Source: DASXQK01 sp963724385
Lineage (GTDB): Bacteria > Pseudomonadota > Alphaproteobacteria > Dongiales > Dongiaceae
Direction of reading: 5' to 3'
Length of the DNA: 64,000 bases
NCBI GenBank assembly: GCA_963724385.1
Contig: CAVRUJ010000002.1
Coordinates: 868,001 to 932,000 of the forward strand
This document shows, piece by piece, positions 15,914 through 23,710 of the stretch. The notes under the pieces were generated by a model, which was given only the letters and a program-made list of their open reading frames with translations, ran no database searches and was not told the origin of the DNA. The translations under genes were made by a program, and so were the position numbers. Each line of letters opens with the position of its first letter. The stretch's first letter is position 1.

Positions 15914-16789
15914 TCAATCGGTGTTCGAAGTGGCAACGAGAGCCAGGCGGATCAGTTCGGCTATTGACCGTGCGCCGATCTTCTTCATTGCGGCGGCACG
16001 ATGCACTTCGACGGTCCTCTGGCTGATCTGGAGAACGGAAGCGATGTGCTTGTTCGTTTTGCCATCGACAACCAAGTCCAGAACCTGACGCTCCCGCGCA
16101 GTCAGGCCAGCGATGCGCCCGGAAACAGTCTCCCGCAGGGTAGAGGGCGTGGTCGGGCTTCGCGTTTGGTTCAATTGTAATTTTTTGGTAGCCCGTTGGG
16201 TGTCACTGGCTTCTATGAATTCCCAGTCCCCTTTGCGGCGGACCAAGGTGAACTGGTGGGCCCGTACTACATCCAGAACGTCTGTCGATTTGGTCGCAGT
16301 CAGCGGGTAAGTGCACAATGCGTTCATCGGCTGGCCTGCGAGAAATTGATCGAGCTCGGACTCGTATTCGCAAAAACTCTTCCAGTGCTCTGTTTCCAGC
16401 CAGAATGCGTTTCCGCTGGCTCTCATTCCGTCATAACCTCTCGCCACCGCGTACTGGAGCTTCTCGTTCCAGGCGCGCAAAACTCTTTTCACACTCAAGC
16501 GGTCCCGTTTCAGATACCACTCGCGGCCGGGATGAATGTTGATGCTCCCGACCGCAAGAAGTCGCTCGAAGGAGGGAATAGCGTCGCTCAAGGCATTCTT
16601 GGCGTCATCCATCGTTGCCGGCTCGGAAACCGCCCACACGCAAAGTTCATTGCTTTCCAACCCCGCTTTGAAGAACGGGATTACCGTGTCGAGTAAATCC
16701 TGCTTCGTCTCATAAAACAGACAAACATGCGTACCCCAGGGCATTGTGCCCAGAGGATCGATCCCCGTGTGCCGAAGTATGGCGTCCAT
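15914..16789 (-). CDS. MEDS-domain LuxR-type transcriptional regulator
   Basis: From the Met at 16789 the protein has an N-terminal MEDS (DcmR-like sensory) domain of about 190 residues: WGTHVCLFYETKQDLLDTVI, PFFKAGLESNELCVWAVSEP, YDGMRASGNAFW and ALCTYPL. A C-terminal LuxR/FixJ helix-turn-helix follows (LTARERQVLDLVVDGKTNKH, VEVHRAAAMKKIGARS). MEDS proteins regulate one-carbon or stress genes through an unknown ligand. GGGAAA lies upstream of this Met; a longer reading to 16903 adds 38 unconserved residues. No adjacent target gene is obvious. Confidence 0.8.
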   Translation of the reverse strand: MDAILRHTGIDPLGTMPWGTHVCLFYETKQDLLDTVIPFFKAGLESNELCVWAVSEPATMDDAKNALSDAIPSFERLLAVGSINIHPGREWYLKRDRLSVKRVLRAWNEKLQYAVARGYDGMRASGNAFWLETEHWKSFCEYESELDQFLAGQPMNALCTYPLTATKSTDVLDVVRAHQFTLVRRKGDWEFIEASDTQRATKKLQLNQTRSPTTPSTLRETVSGRIAGLTARERQVLDLVVDGKTNKHIASVLQISQRTVEVHRAAAMKKIGARSIAELIRLALVATSNTD

Positions 16790-17034
16790 GGCTGCGCATT
16801 TCCCATGGTGTGGCTGGGATGCTCGGACAGATAACGCCTGTCGGAACGGCAGCGCAAGCGTACGACTCACATAGGGGCGCCCTGCTATCCAGGTGTCTTT
16901 CAATCCTCCCGGGCCATTGAGGCAAGATTCCGATGAGATCGGCCGCCCGGATGGCTGCGGCAGTTTCCGCGTACAAATGTGTGGACCGCCCCTATCAGGG
17001 GCACAAGGGCCATGCTACAAAATCAAGTTATTTC

Positions 17035-17127
17035 AGTGACTTAACGGGCACTCCTAGCCTTGACACGGTAGGGCCACAGGCTCAAACCCTGACGTGCCCA
17101 CCAGATTTCTCAACCACTTAAGTCACT
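17035..17127 (+). other. tRNA-3'-end-like sequence inside a 10-bp inverted repeat
   Basis: Bases 17046-17104 run from GGGCAC to GTGCCC then ACCA, so an acceptor-like stem (GGGCAC/GTGCCC) and an imperfect T-arm (CAGG CTCAAAC CCTG) can form. At 59 bases it is too short for a tRNA and has no anticodon arm. AGTGACTTAA at 17035-17044 and TTAAGTCACT at 17118-17127 are exact inverted copies around it. It may be a decayed tRNA or attachment-site remnant. Confidence 0.35.
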
Positions 17128-17140
17128 CACCTAAGATAGC

Positions 17141-17165
17141 GTCCCGCGCACGGTGTGCGCGGGAC
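17141..17165. terminator. Perfect 11-bp hairpin, possible terminator
   Basis: GTCCCGCGCAC and GTGCGCGGGAC pair perfectly around a three-base loop. No T-run follows, so a classical intrinsic terminator is not certain. A protein-binding palindrome is the alternative. Confidence 0.45.
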
Positions 17166-17231
17166 GTCCTTGCGCTCACGCCCGAGAGACCTGCTATTGT
17201 ATGATGATAGAGCCTGGGGGAATCGGCGTTA

Positions 17232-17414
17232 ATGGATACAAAGAGATTGCGGGACTTGGCCGCCTCCTACAGGTCGCGCGCCAACGGCAGTGGCCATGAG
17301 TTAGCACGCAATTACGAGAACGATATGGCCGACTATCTGGAGTCCGTCGCCACCTGGATAGAAGCAAGGCGAGGGAATCACACCGCCGAATCGAATACAA
17401 AGTCCGCCTCCTGA
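17232..17414 (+). CDS. Small helical orphan protein, 60 residues
   Basis: The ATG follows GGGGGA at a longish spacing. The product MDTKRLRDLAASYRSRANGS continues with ELARNYENDMADYLESVATW. The RLRDLA...Y.S.A pattern resembles the 57-residue protein at 3722. It is helical, with no known function. Confidence 0.45.
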   Translation: MDTKRLRDLAASYRSRANGSGHELARNYENDMADYLESVATWIEARRGNHTAESNTKSAS

Positions 17415-17497
17415 TGACCAGTGCCTGAAGTTGGCCGCAGGCTTGCCAGGTCGAGCCGCCTATTGCCGGCAGCGTCTCAGTTCGAAATCGGGGCGCG

Positions 17498-17677
17498 TCA
17501 GTGGCCAATGAGTTGATGAAGTTCCTTGGCCCATTTCGCCCTGTCGGCGGTTTCTTCCTCCGCCTCTCTACGGCGAAGCTTCGCAAGTCTCTGTTTGATG
17601 CAGCGATCGGGCCAGCAGCGATCGTCGACGCATGTCTGATTGGTTAGGGGGCAGCTGAAGCTGCGTACAGTGCTCAC
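17498..17677 (-). CDS. Cys-rich micro-protein coupled to the HD-GYP gene
   Basis: The GTG at 17677 overlaps the TGA of the HD-GYP gene by four bases (GTGA). The 59-residue product is MSTVRSFSCPLTNQTCVDDR, then CWPDRCIKQRLAKLRRREAE and a helical end WAKELHQLIGH. Four Cys in the first 26 residues (9, 16, 21, 26) suggest a small metal site or disulfides, followed by a charged helix. No family is recognised. The stop/start overlap and clear composition support translation. It may be a partner of the HD-GYP protein. Confidence 0.5.
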   Translation of the reverse strand: MSTVRSFSCPLTNQTCVDDRCWPDRCIKQRLAKLRRREAEEETADRAKWAKELHQLIGH

Positions 17678-19587
17678 TCAATCACCGGCATGTCGCTCAT
17701 TACCTTGACGCAGGCTTCCACCACGAGTGGGTCATAGAGTCGACCCTTACCTTGTCGGATCTCAGCAAGGGCGGCGTCGAGGCCGCGGGCAGGACGGTAG
17801 GGGCGATGGGAAATCATCGACTCCACGACATCGGCCACGGCGAGAATCCTGGCCTCGAGCAGGATGGCGTCACCCTTCAATCCGTTGGGGTAGCCTGAGC
17901 CGTCGAGCCTCTCGTGGTGCTGGACTACAATGTCCGCGATCGGCCATGGAAACTCGACCTGCTTGAGAATATCGTAGCCGGCCTGTACGTGACCCTTGAC
18001 CAACTCATATTCGACCGCACTGAGCTTGCCGGGCTTGCTGAGGATTTCGGTGGGTACATTGATTTTGCCTACGTCGTGGACGATGCCCGCCAGGTGAATG
18101 CTGTGGACTTTCTCGCCAGAGATGCCCATCTCGACGGCAATGGCCTCGGCGATCTTGGCGACGCGGCGCTGATGGCCAGCAGTGTAGGAATCGCGCATTT
18201 CGACGGTGCTGGCTATGACCTCCACTGTCTCCTCCATGGCCCGCTCCAGCCGCTGGAGCCCCGCCTCCCGGTCGGCGCGCGTGCGCAAAGCGATGACGCC
18301 GTACGAGAGATCGGCCGCAAGTTCGGTAAGGAGTTGCACCTCTTCGGTACCAAAGGCGTCTGGCTCCGGTGCATAGATTGTGAGGGCCCCGAATGTGCGC
18401 TTGGGCTCCGCTAAGGGCAACGCGATGCTCGAGGCGTAGCCGCGGCTCAGGGCTTCTGCTCGCCATAGCTCCATGCGGGGGTCGCTCGCGAAGTTGCGGT
18501 TTATCTGCACTGTGCCAGTTCTGACGGCTGTGCCGGTCGGGCCCCATCCACGCGCGTCGTCGGCCCAGGAGATCTTCGCGAGATCAAGATAGCCGGCTTC
18601 GTGGCCTGCATGGGCCATTGCTCGCACGGTCTTGCCAGCATCGTTTTCGGCGAGCCCGATCCAAGCCATGCGATAGCCGCCGACCTCCACGATGACCCGA
18701 CACATTTCCTCAAAGAGACCTTCCGCAGTGGTCGCGTGAACCAGTGCCCCGTTCGAGTGGCTGAGTGTCCTAAGGGCTCGAACCGTCTTGACTAGCGTCC
18801 GTTCAGCTTGTTTTCGCTCGGTAACGTCAATGAAGCTCGCGCGCATTTGCCTGCCATGTGATGACGGCAGCGGCACAAGCCTTACTTCACACAGACGGTC
18901 CTCTCCCTCAGCATTGCGAATGTGTCGCTCAAAGGCGACGGCTTCTCCCGCCAGGACCCGACGATTGTGCTCAGCGAAAGTCTCCGCAGTCGGACCGCCA
19001 TCCGGTTGGCCGGAGGGATAAAAATGTGTCGGCCCTACACGCAGAAGCTCTTCACCGCTGCATGCAAATAACTTTTCCGCCTGCTGGTTAGCCATGACGA
19101 AGCGGTCGAGATCGAAGTCATAAACCAGGATCGCTTCCGGCGCCTGTTCGATGAGCGTCCGGAAGCGCTCTTCGCTCCCCCGCAGGGTCTCCTCCATTCG
19201 CTTGCGTTCCGTCACATCCATGAGGCTGGCGATCAGAGCCGGCCGGCCGTCAATGTCCATAACCGCACCGTGGAATTCCACGTCGATGACGGAGCCGTCT
19301 TTGCGCTTTCCCTTGAATGTGTATGAAACGCCTGATGCGGCGCCCTGCAGGCGCTTATGGATGTTCTCTTCCACGAGGGCGCGGTCCACGTCGGCAGCAA
19401 CGTCGGCCACCGTCATGCGCTTGAGAAATTCGTCTCGGGTATAGCCAAAGATCTCGCAGTATTTTGGGTTGACGTAGAGGAACCGGTTGTCCTGGGCAAT
19501 CGCCATTCCGACCAAGGAATGTTCGACAAGGCCTTGAAATTGCGTGTCAAGCGGTCGTCGGTCATTCGGGCCTTTCGGACCTACCAT
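17674..19587 (-). CDS. PAS-PAS-GAF-HD-GYP signalling protein (cyclic-di-GMP phosphodiesterase type)
   Basis: From the Met at 19587 (a reading to 19770 exists) the order is PAS1 (LVEHSLVGMAIAQDNRFLYV... MDVTERKRMEE), PAS2 (LIEQAPEAILVYDFDLDRFV... FIDVTERKQ), GAF (LFEEMCRVIVEVGGYRMAWI... ELAADLSYGV) and a C-terminal HD-GYP domain. The HD-GYP domain has HQRRVAKIAEAI, GIVHDVGKINVP and HHERLDGSGYPNGL intact. HD-GYP proteins hydrolyse cyclic-di-GMP; the PAS and GAF domains presumably sense a small ligand or redox state. No membrane segment is seen. It is coupled to the 59-residue gene downstream. Confidence 0.88.
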   Translation of the reverse strand: MVGPKGPNDRRPLDTQFQGLVEHSLVGMAIAQDNRFLYVNPKYCEIFGYTRDEFLKRMTVADVAADVDRALVEENIHKRLQGAASGVSYTFKGKRKDGSVIDVEFHGAVMDIDGRPALIASLMDVTERKRMEETLRGSEERFRTLIEQAPEAILVYDFDLDRFVMANQQAEKLFACSGEELLRVGPTHFYPSGQPDGGPTAETFAEHNRRVLAGEAVAFERHIRNAEGEDRLCEVRLVPLPSSHGRQMRASFIDVTERKQAERTLVKTVRALRTLSHSNGALVHATTAEGLFEEMCRVIVEVGGYRMAWIGLAENDAGKTVRAMAHAGHEAGYLDLAKISWADDARGWGPTGTAVRTGTVQINRNFASDPRMELWRAEALSRGYASSIALPLAEPKRTFGALTIYAPEPDAFGTEEVQLLTELAADLSYGVIALRTRADREAGLQRLERAMEETVEVIASTVEMRDSYTAGHQRRVAKIAEAIAVEMGISGEKVHSIHLAGIVHDVGKINVPTEILSKPGKLSAVEYELVKGHVQAGYDILKQVEFPWPIADIVVQHHERLDGSGYPNGLKGDAILLEARILAVADVVESMISHRPYRPARGLDAALAEIRQGKGRLYDPLVVEACVKVMSDMPVIE

Positions 19588-19914
19588 CGAGAACACCTCG
19601 ATCCCATTACCCGCCGGGCTGAGTGTAGGATCGTCATGCAGCGCCAAGCCCGCTTCGTAAGTGGCTCCATAAACATCAGCGTCGTTAACACGGCTAGCTA
19701 TTGAGCGGCAGACTCGGAAGCTACGTAGACCGGACGTTCTGAATATTGATCTACGGAAAAAATTGCCCAACCAGCGGTGGGCGGGTGTAACGCTTGCGCC
19801 TTGGCCTTCTTCAATTCACCGACCTTCGGGCGTGACCTGTGCCCCTTCTCTCATCCATTTATGAGAAGAGTCCGTTCATCATTTGAGCTTGCCCCCAACC
19901 TTGGATCACCTGGA

Positions 19915-20313
19915 TTAGGAAATTCCCGCTTCATCGGGCGGCTGGCTGGCTGGGTACATTGCCTTTTCTGCTTGTCTAGTCGCAATTAAAGTCTCTCGGT
20001 GGCTGCGACCCCAGTCGCGCATCGCAATCAGCACCGGGGTCAACGAGTGGCCGAATTGGGTCAGGCTGTATTCGACCTTGGGCGGCATCTCCGCATAGAC
20101 CACGCGCTGAACCACACCGTCGCGCTGCAATTCGCGCAACTGGAGCGTCAGCATGCGCTGGGTCACGCCGGGGAGCTTGCGGCGCAACTCGCCAAAGCGC
20201 TTGGTACCGTCCATCAGGTGAAACAAGATCACCGCCTTCCAGCGTCCGCTCATAACCTCGAGCGTGGTGGCGACTTCGCAATAGTGCCAGTCGCGCCGGA
20301 CTTCCCGCGTCAT
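19915..20313 (-). CDS. HxlR-family transcriptional regulator
   Basis: The MTREVRRDWHYCEVATTLEV start is followed by SGRWKAVILFHLMDGTKRFG, ELRRKLPGVTQRMLTLQLRE and VVYAEMPPKVEYSLTQFGHS, the HxlR winged-helix signature. Cys near residue 12 is in the position used for redox or electrophile sensing by YodB-type members. GGAG lies six bases before the Met at 20313; a Met at 20325 is the alternative. It is divergent from a quinone-reductase-like gene, the classic arrangement for local control by HxlR proteins. Confidence 0.85.
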   Translation of the reverse strand: MTREVRRDWHYCEVATTLEVMSGRWKAVILFHLMDGTKRFGELRRKLPGVTQRMLTLQLRELQRDGVVQRVVYAEMPPKVEYSLTQFGHSLTPVLIAMRDWGRSHRETLIATRQAEKAMYPASQPPDEAGIS

Positions 20314-20334
20314 AGTATACTCCATGATACCACT

Positions 20335-20361
20335 GCACAAAATTGTGCGTACTTATCAGTA
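20335..20361. promoter_or_regulatory. Candidate HxlR operators in the divergent promoter region
   Basis: Two inverted repeats lie between the divergent start codons: GCACAA/TTGTGC at 20335-20348 and TACT-TATC-AGTA at 20350-20361. The second resembles the TACT...AGTA boxes bound by YodB/HxlR regulators. Binding is inferred from position and symmetry only. Confidence 0.45.
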
Positions 20362-20415
20362 ACGCCGCTTCACCCTAGCTTCCCACTATCATCGATGCCA
20401 GGGAGATGCGGTACC

Positions 20416-21396
20416 GTGCGCGCAGCCTATTACGAGGAAAACGGGCCAGCTCGAATCGTTCTGAAAATCGGCAAACGACCAATGCCGGAACCCGGTCCCG
20501 GCGAAGTGCGTGTGCAAGTCAAGGTTTCTGGGGTAAATCCCTCCGATGTGAAGACACGGCGCGGTTCGGGCAGAGCACCTGGTTTTCCGCTGATCATTCC
20601 GCACAGTGACGGCGCTGGCGTCATCGATGCGGTCGGCACCGGCGTCGACCGGACCAGGATTGGCGAGCGGGTCTGGCTGTGGAATGGCCAGTGGCGGCGC
20701 CCATTCGGCACTGCGGCCGAGTATGTGACACTGCCGGCGGGGCAGGCGGTACCACTACCCGCGGCCGTGCCGTTCGAGGTCGGCGCCTGCCTGGGAATTC
20801 CGCTGCTGACTGCTTGGCGAGCAGTGCATTGGCGGCCCGCCCGACCAGGCGAGACGGTGCTCGTCGCGGGCGGTGCCGGCTCGGTCGGCCACTATGTGGT
20901 GCAACTTGCAAAGCGGGCCGGCTATCGGGTGATTGCCAGCGTCAGCTCGGCGGATAAGGCCGCGATTGCGCTAGCTGCCGGCGCGGAAGCGACGGTCGAT
21001 TACCGTACCCAGGATCTGGCCAAGGCGGTCCGCCAGTTCGCGGGCAGTGCCGGCATCGACCGGGTGATCGAGGTCAATCTGTCGGCTAATGCCAGCCGGT
21101 ATGTTGAGTATCTACGCCACGACGGGTTGGCTGTGGTCTATGGTTCGGATAGCTGGGTAACCGAACTGCCGTTAGGTGCCTGGCTGGTCCATGGAATTGA
21201 GCTGGCCCTCTTCATCGTCTACGAGCTGCCGCCTTCCATCCGCGCAGCAGCGATCGCCGCGGCCCAGAAGCTGTTGGTCGATCCGAGTCTCGAGCACCGA
21301 ATCACTGCTCGCTTTCCACTCGATCGCATCGCCGACGCTCATGAGGCGGTCGAGAGCGGCAAACTGATCGGCAATGTCGTCGTGACGCTCGAATGA
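20416..21396 (+). CDS. Zinc-independent MDR / NADPH:quinone reductase-like oxidoreductase
   Basis: The GTG at 20416 follows AGGGAGA and begins VRAAYYEENGPARIVLKIGK. Family landmarks are VKVSGVNPSDVKTRRG, FPLIIPHSDGAGVIDAVGTG, VAGGAGSVGHYVVQLAKRAG (the NADPH motif) and a C-terminal LIGNVVVTLE. It is about 326 residues, as usual for QOR-type enzymes. It probably reduces quinones or enones with NADPH. The open frame extends back to 19999 over the HxlR gene, but only this start fits. Regulation by the divergent HxlR protein is likely. Confidence 0.85.
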   Translation: MRAAYYEENGPARIVLKIGKRPMPEPGPGEVRVQVKVSGVNPSDVKTRRGSGRAPGFPLIIPHSDGAGVIDAVGTGVDRTRIGERVWLWNGQWRRPFGTAAEYVTLPAGQAVPLPAAVPFEVGACLGIPLLTAWRAVHWRPARPGETVLVAGGAGSVGHYVVQLAKRAGYRVIASVSSADKAAIALAAGAEATVDYRTQDLAKAVRQFAGSAGIDRVIEVNLSANASRYVEYLRHDGLAVVYGSDSWVTELPLGAWLVHGIELALFIVYELPPSIRAAAIAAAQKLLVDPSLEHRITARFPLDRIADAHEAVESGKLIGNVVVTLE

Positions 21397-21755
21397 AGCT
21401 ATCGCCAAGACCATACCAAGCCACGGACCAATGCCTTTCAAGACGTTTATAACAATGTCCGCGACGCCCGGCATGTGGGAACAGCGCGGCAACAGCGCGC
21501 CGCCATCTGCCCCGCTCGCCACGGGGAATTGGTGGAGATCGTCGGCCAGACAGAGACCGAACGGCAAACCGAGGTCTGGAAAGCGATGCTCGCTGTACTC
21601 AAGACGGGCGAGCTGCGCCCGATTCATTTCAAGGGATACTGGACCGGCGGAGCATCGCAGCCGGATCGTTCGGCAAGACCCTAAGCTGGAGAAAGCCTTG
21701 CGGTCGCCGCAGCTCATCCATGCAACGAGCTTCTGGTAGCTCGAAGGACTCGAGA
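21397..21755. other. 359-bp stretch without a supported gene
   Basis: One frame (about 21475-21684) has moderate coding character (ELVEIVGQTETERQTEVWKA) but no start with a ribosome site and no recognised family. It could be debris of a lost gene. Confidence 0.4.
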
Positions 21756-22538
21756 ATGGATTCTACAAGAGTCATTGGACTTGAAGGGAAAGTGGCTCTG
21801 GTCACGGGAGCTACCTCAGGAATTGGCGAGGCGTCTGCAAGTCAGATGGCCAAGCTGGGTACGAGAGTCATGCTTAGCGGACGCGACGTTGAGCGCGGTC
21901 GAAGAATCGCCGGTGAAATCACGTCATCAGGCGGAGTTGCCAGCTTCATAGCCGGCGATATACGTGAGTCCGGTTTCTGCCAGCATCTGGTCGATACGAC
22001 GTGTCAGCGCTTTGGAAGGTTGGATGTGCTGGTCAACAGCGCCGGAATATCTCGCAGCGGCTCCGCTCTGGAGACAACCGATCAGCAATGGCACGATACG
22101 ATTGCCGTAAATCTGACAGCCCTGTTTTTTCTATCGCGCGCAGCGCTCCGCGTCATGAGGGAGCACGGGGGTGGTTCGATCGTGAATGTGGCGTCTGATT
22201 GGGGGTTGGTGGGCGGGCGCAATGCTGCATCATATTGCGCGAGCAAGGGAGGCGTCGTTCTACTCACCAAAGCGATGGCTCTCGACCACGCCAAGGACAA
22301 CATTCGTATCAACGCTGTTTGCCCCGGAGACACGGACACGGCGATGATGAACGAGTCTTTCCGGCAAAGAGGCCTGAACTATGAGGAAGGCAAAGCCATA
22401 AGCGCGGCCGGAATCCCCATGGGACGCATGGCGACAGCGGTCGAAATCGCCAATGTGATCAGCTTCCTGGCTTCGGACAGTTCGAGCTTCATAACGGGTG
22501 TCGCATTGCCAGTCGATGGCGGAAACACCGCGACCTAA
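21756..22538 (+). CDS. Short-chain dehydrogenase/reductase (classical SDR)
   Basis: The 260-residue protein has TGATSGIGEASA (cofactor motif), LVNSAGIS, the catalytic Ser in VASDWGL and YCASK (YxxxK), and ends FITGVALPVDGG. AAGGA precedes the ATG. It is a cytoplasmic NAD(P)-dependent oxidoreductase whose substrate cannot be told from sequence. A second SDR follows 39 bases later on the same strand. Confidence 0.85.
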   Translation: MDSTRVIGLEGKVALVTGATSGIGEASASQMAKLGTRVMLSGRDVERGRRIAGEITSSGGVASFIAGDIRESGFCQHLVDTTCQRFGRLDVLVNSAGISRSGSALETTDQQWHDTIAVNLTALFFLSRAALRVMREHGGGSIVNVASDWGLVGGRNAASYCASKGGVVLLTKAMALDHAKDNIRINAVCPGDTDTAMMNESFRQRGLNYEEGKAISAAGIPMGRMATAVEIANVISFLASDSSSFITGVALPVDGGNTAT

Positions 22539-22577
22539 CGAGATCGCATCCGATATCAACCAGATGAAAGTTGTCCT

Positions 22578-23395
22578 ATGAGGTTCAAAGACAGGGTAGC
22601 CCTGGTTACCGGCGGCAATTCGGGGATCGGCCGTTCCATCGTTCGCCGCTTCGTGAAGGAAGGGGCCCGAGTAGCAATCGCTGGCCGAGACAGGGCAAAA
22701 GGTGCCGATACGCTCGTCGAGATGAAGGCACTCGGGGCCGATGTCGAGTTCTACGCGGTTGATCTCGGCGGTGAGGCCGCTGCCAGGAACATGGTCGAGG
22801 CCGTGGCCAAGCGCTTTGGGCGCCTCGATGTGGTAGTGAACAATGCCGGCGGCGGTGCTCGTAAGGCAGGCGTGCTGCCCCAGGATGCTCCAGGGGAGCG
22901 CCTACGCAAAGTGATGGCCTCGAATTTGGAGGCGGCCTACTATGTAAGCTCCTACGCCATGCCGCACCTGCGCGACGCCGGACACGGCGCGATCGTGAAT
23001 ATCTCCTCCACAGCCACTTTCCATGGTACTTGGGGCAACTACGGCATCGTGAAGGCGGCGGTTGAAGCCCTCACCCGTTCCCTCGCGGTCGAAGGTGCGC
23101 CCTACGGGGTGCGAGTGAATAGTGTCTCGCCGGGTTGGATCGACACGGACGCTGCCAACAACGGAGGGGACAAGAGCTGGCAGAATGGCGTCTCTCTCTC
23201 TTTGGTCGTAGCGGCAGGCCCGAGGAAATCGCCAGCGCCGTTTCATTCCTTGCAAGCGATGAAGCATCCTTCATTACCGGCACCACTCTGATCGTCGATG
23301 GCGGGCTGATGATCACCGATTACTCATCCTTGCCCTGGTTTGAAACCCACGACTCCGGCCAATTGTTTGGCGGCCTTGCTGAACCAGCGCGGTAG
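22578..23395 (+). pseudogene. Second SDR, frameshifted at a (TC)5 tract
   Basis: The first frame gives an SDR with TGGNSGIGRSIV, VVNNAGGG, NISSTATFHG, the catalytic YGIVK and VNSVSPGWIDTDAANN, then breaks. From about 23200 the third frame resumes GRSGRPEEIASAVSFLASDE, then FITGTTLIVDGG. The break lies in TCTCTCTCTC at 23191-23200; removing one TC restores a continuous protein of about 270 residues. This is either a slippage mutation or a sequencing error. If real, the product loses its last helix and dimer tail. Confidence 0.8.
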
Positions 23396-23710
23396 GCAGC
23401 AGATTAGTTCACGCCCATACGGTGGCTGAGGCAATTCCAAGTCCGTACCTCAGCGCCAAGCTAGTGACTATGGTGCCCAGTAGGCTGTGGAAGCACGGTC
23501 AATCGTCGTGCCCCCATCGGGGGGCCAATTCATCGGCGGAACGGTTGAATCGGGTGTCTGGGAGTAGTCACGATTGGACGAGAAATCTGACCCCGGCGGA
23601 TTCAGCTATTCTCAAATAAACGCAACAAGTTATATGGCTTTATGGGTGGGTCGCGATTGGACGCTATTTTACAGCCGTCGTGGCGGCGCATCTTCCAGAG
23701 TGAGTGAAAC
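23396..23710. other. 315-bp intergenic stretch
   Basis: No gene is supported. A GCCCCC/GGGGGC hairpin with a four-base loop lies at 23510-23525. The rest shows nothing recognisable. Confidence 0.5.
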
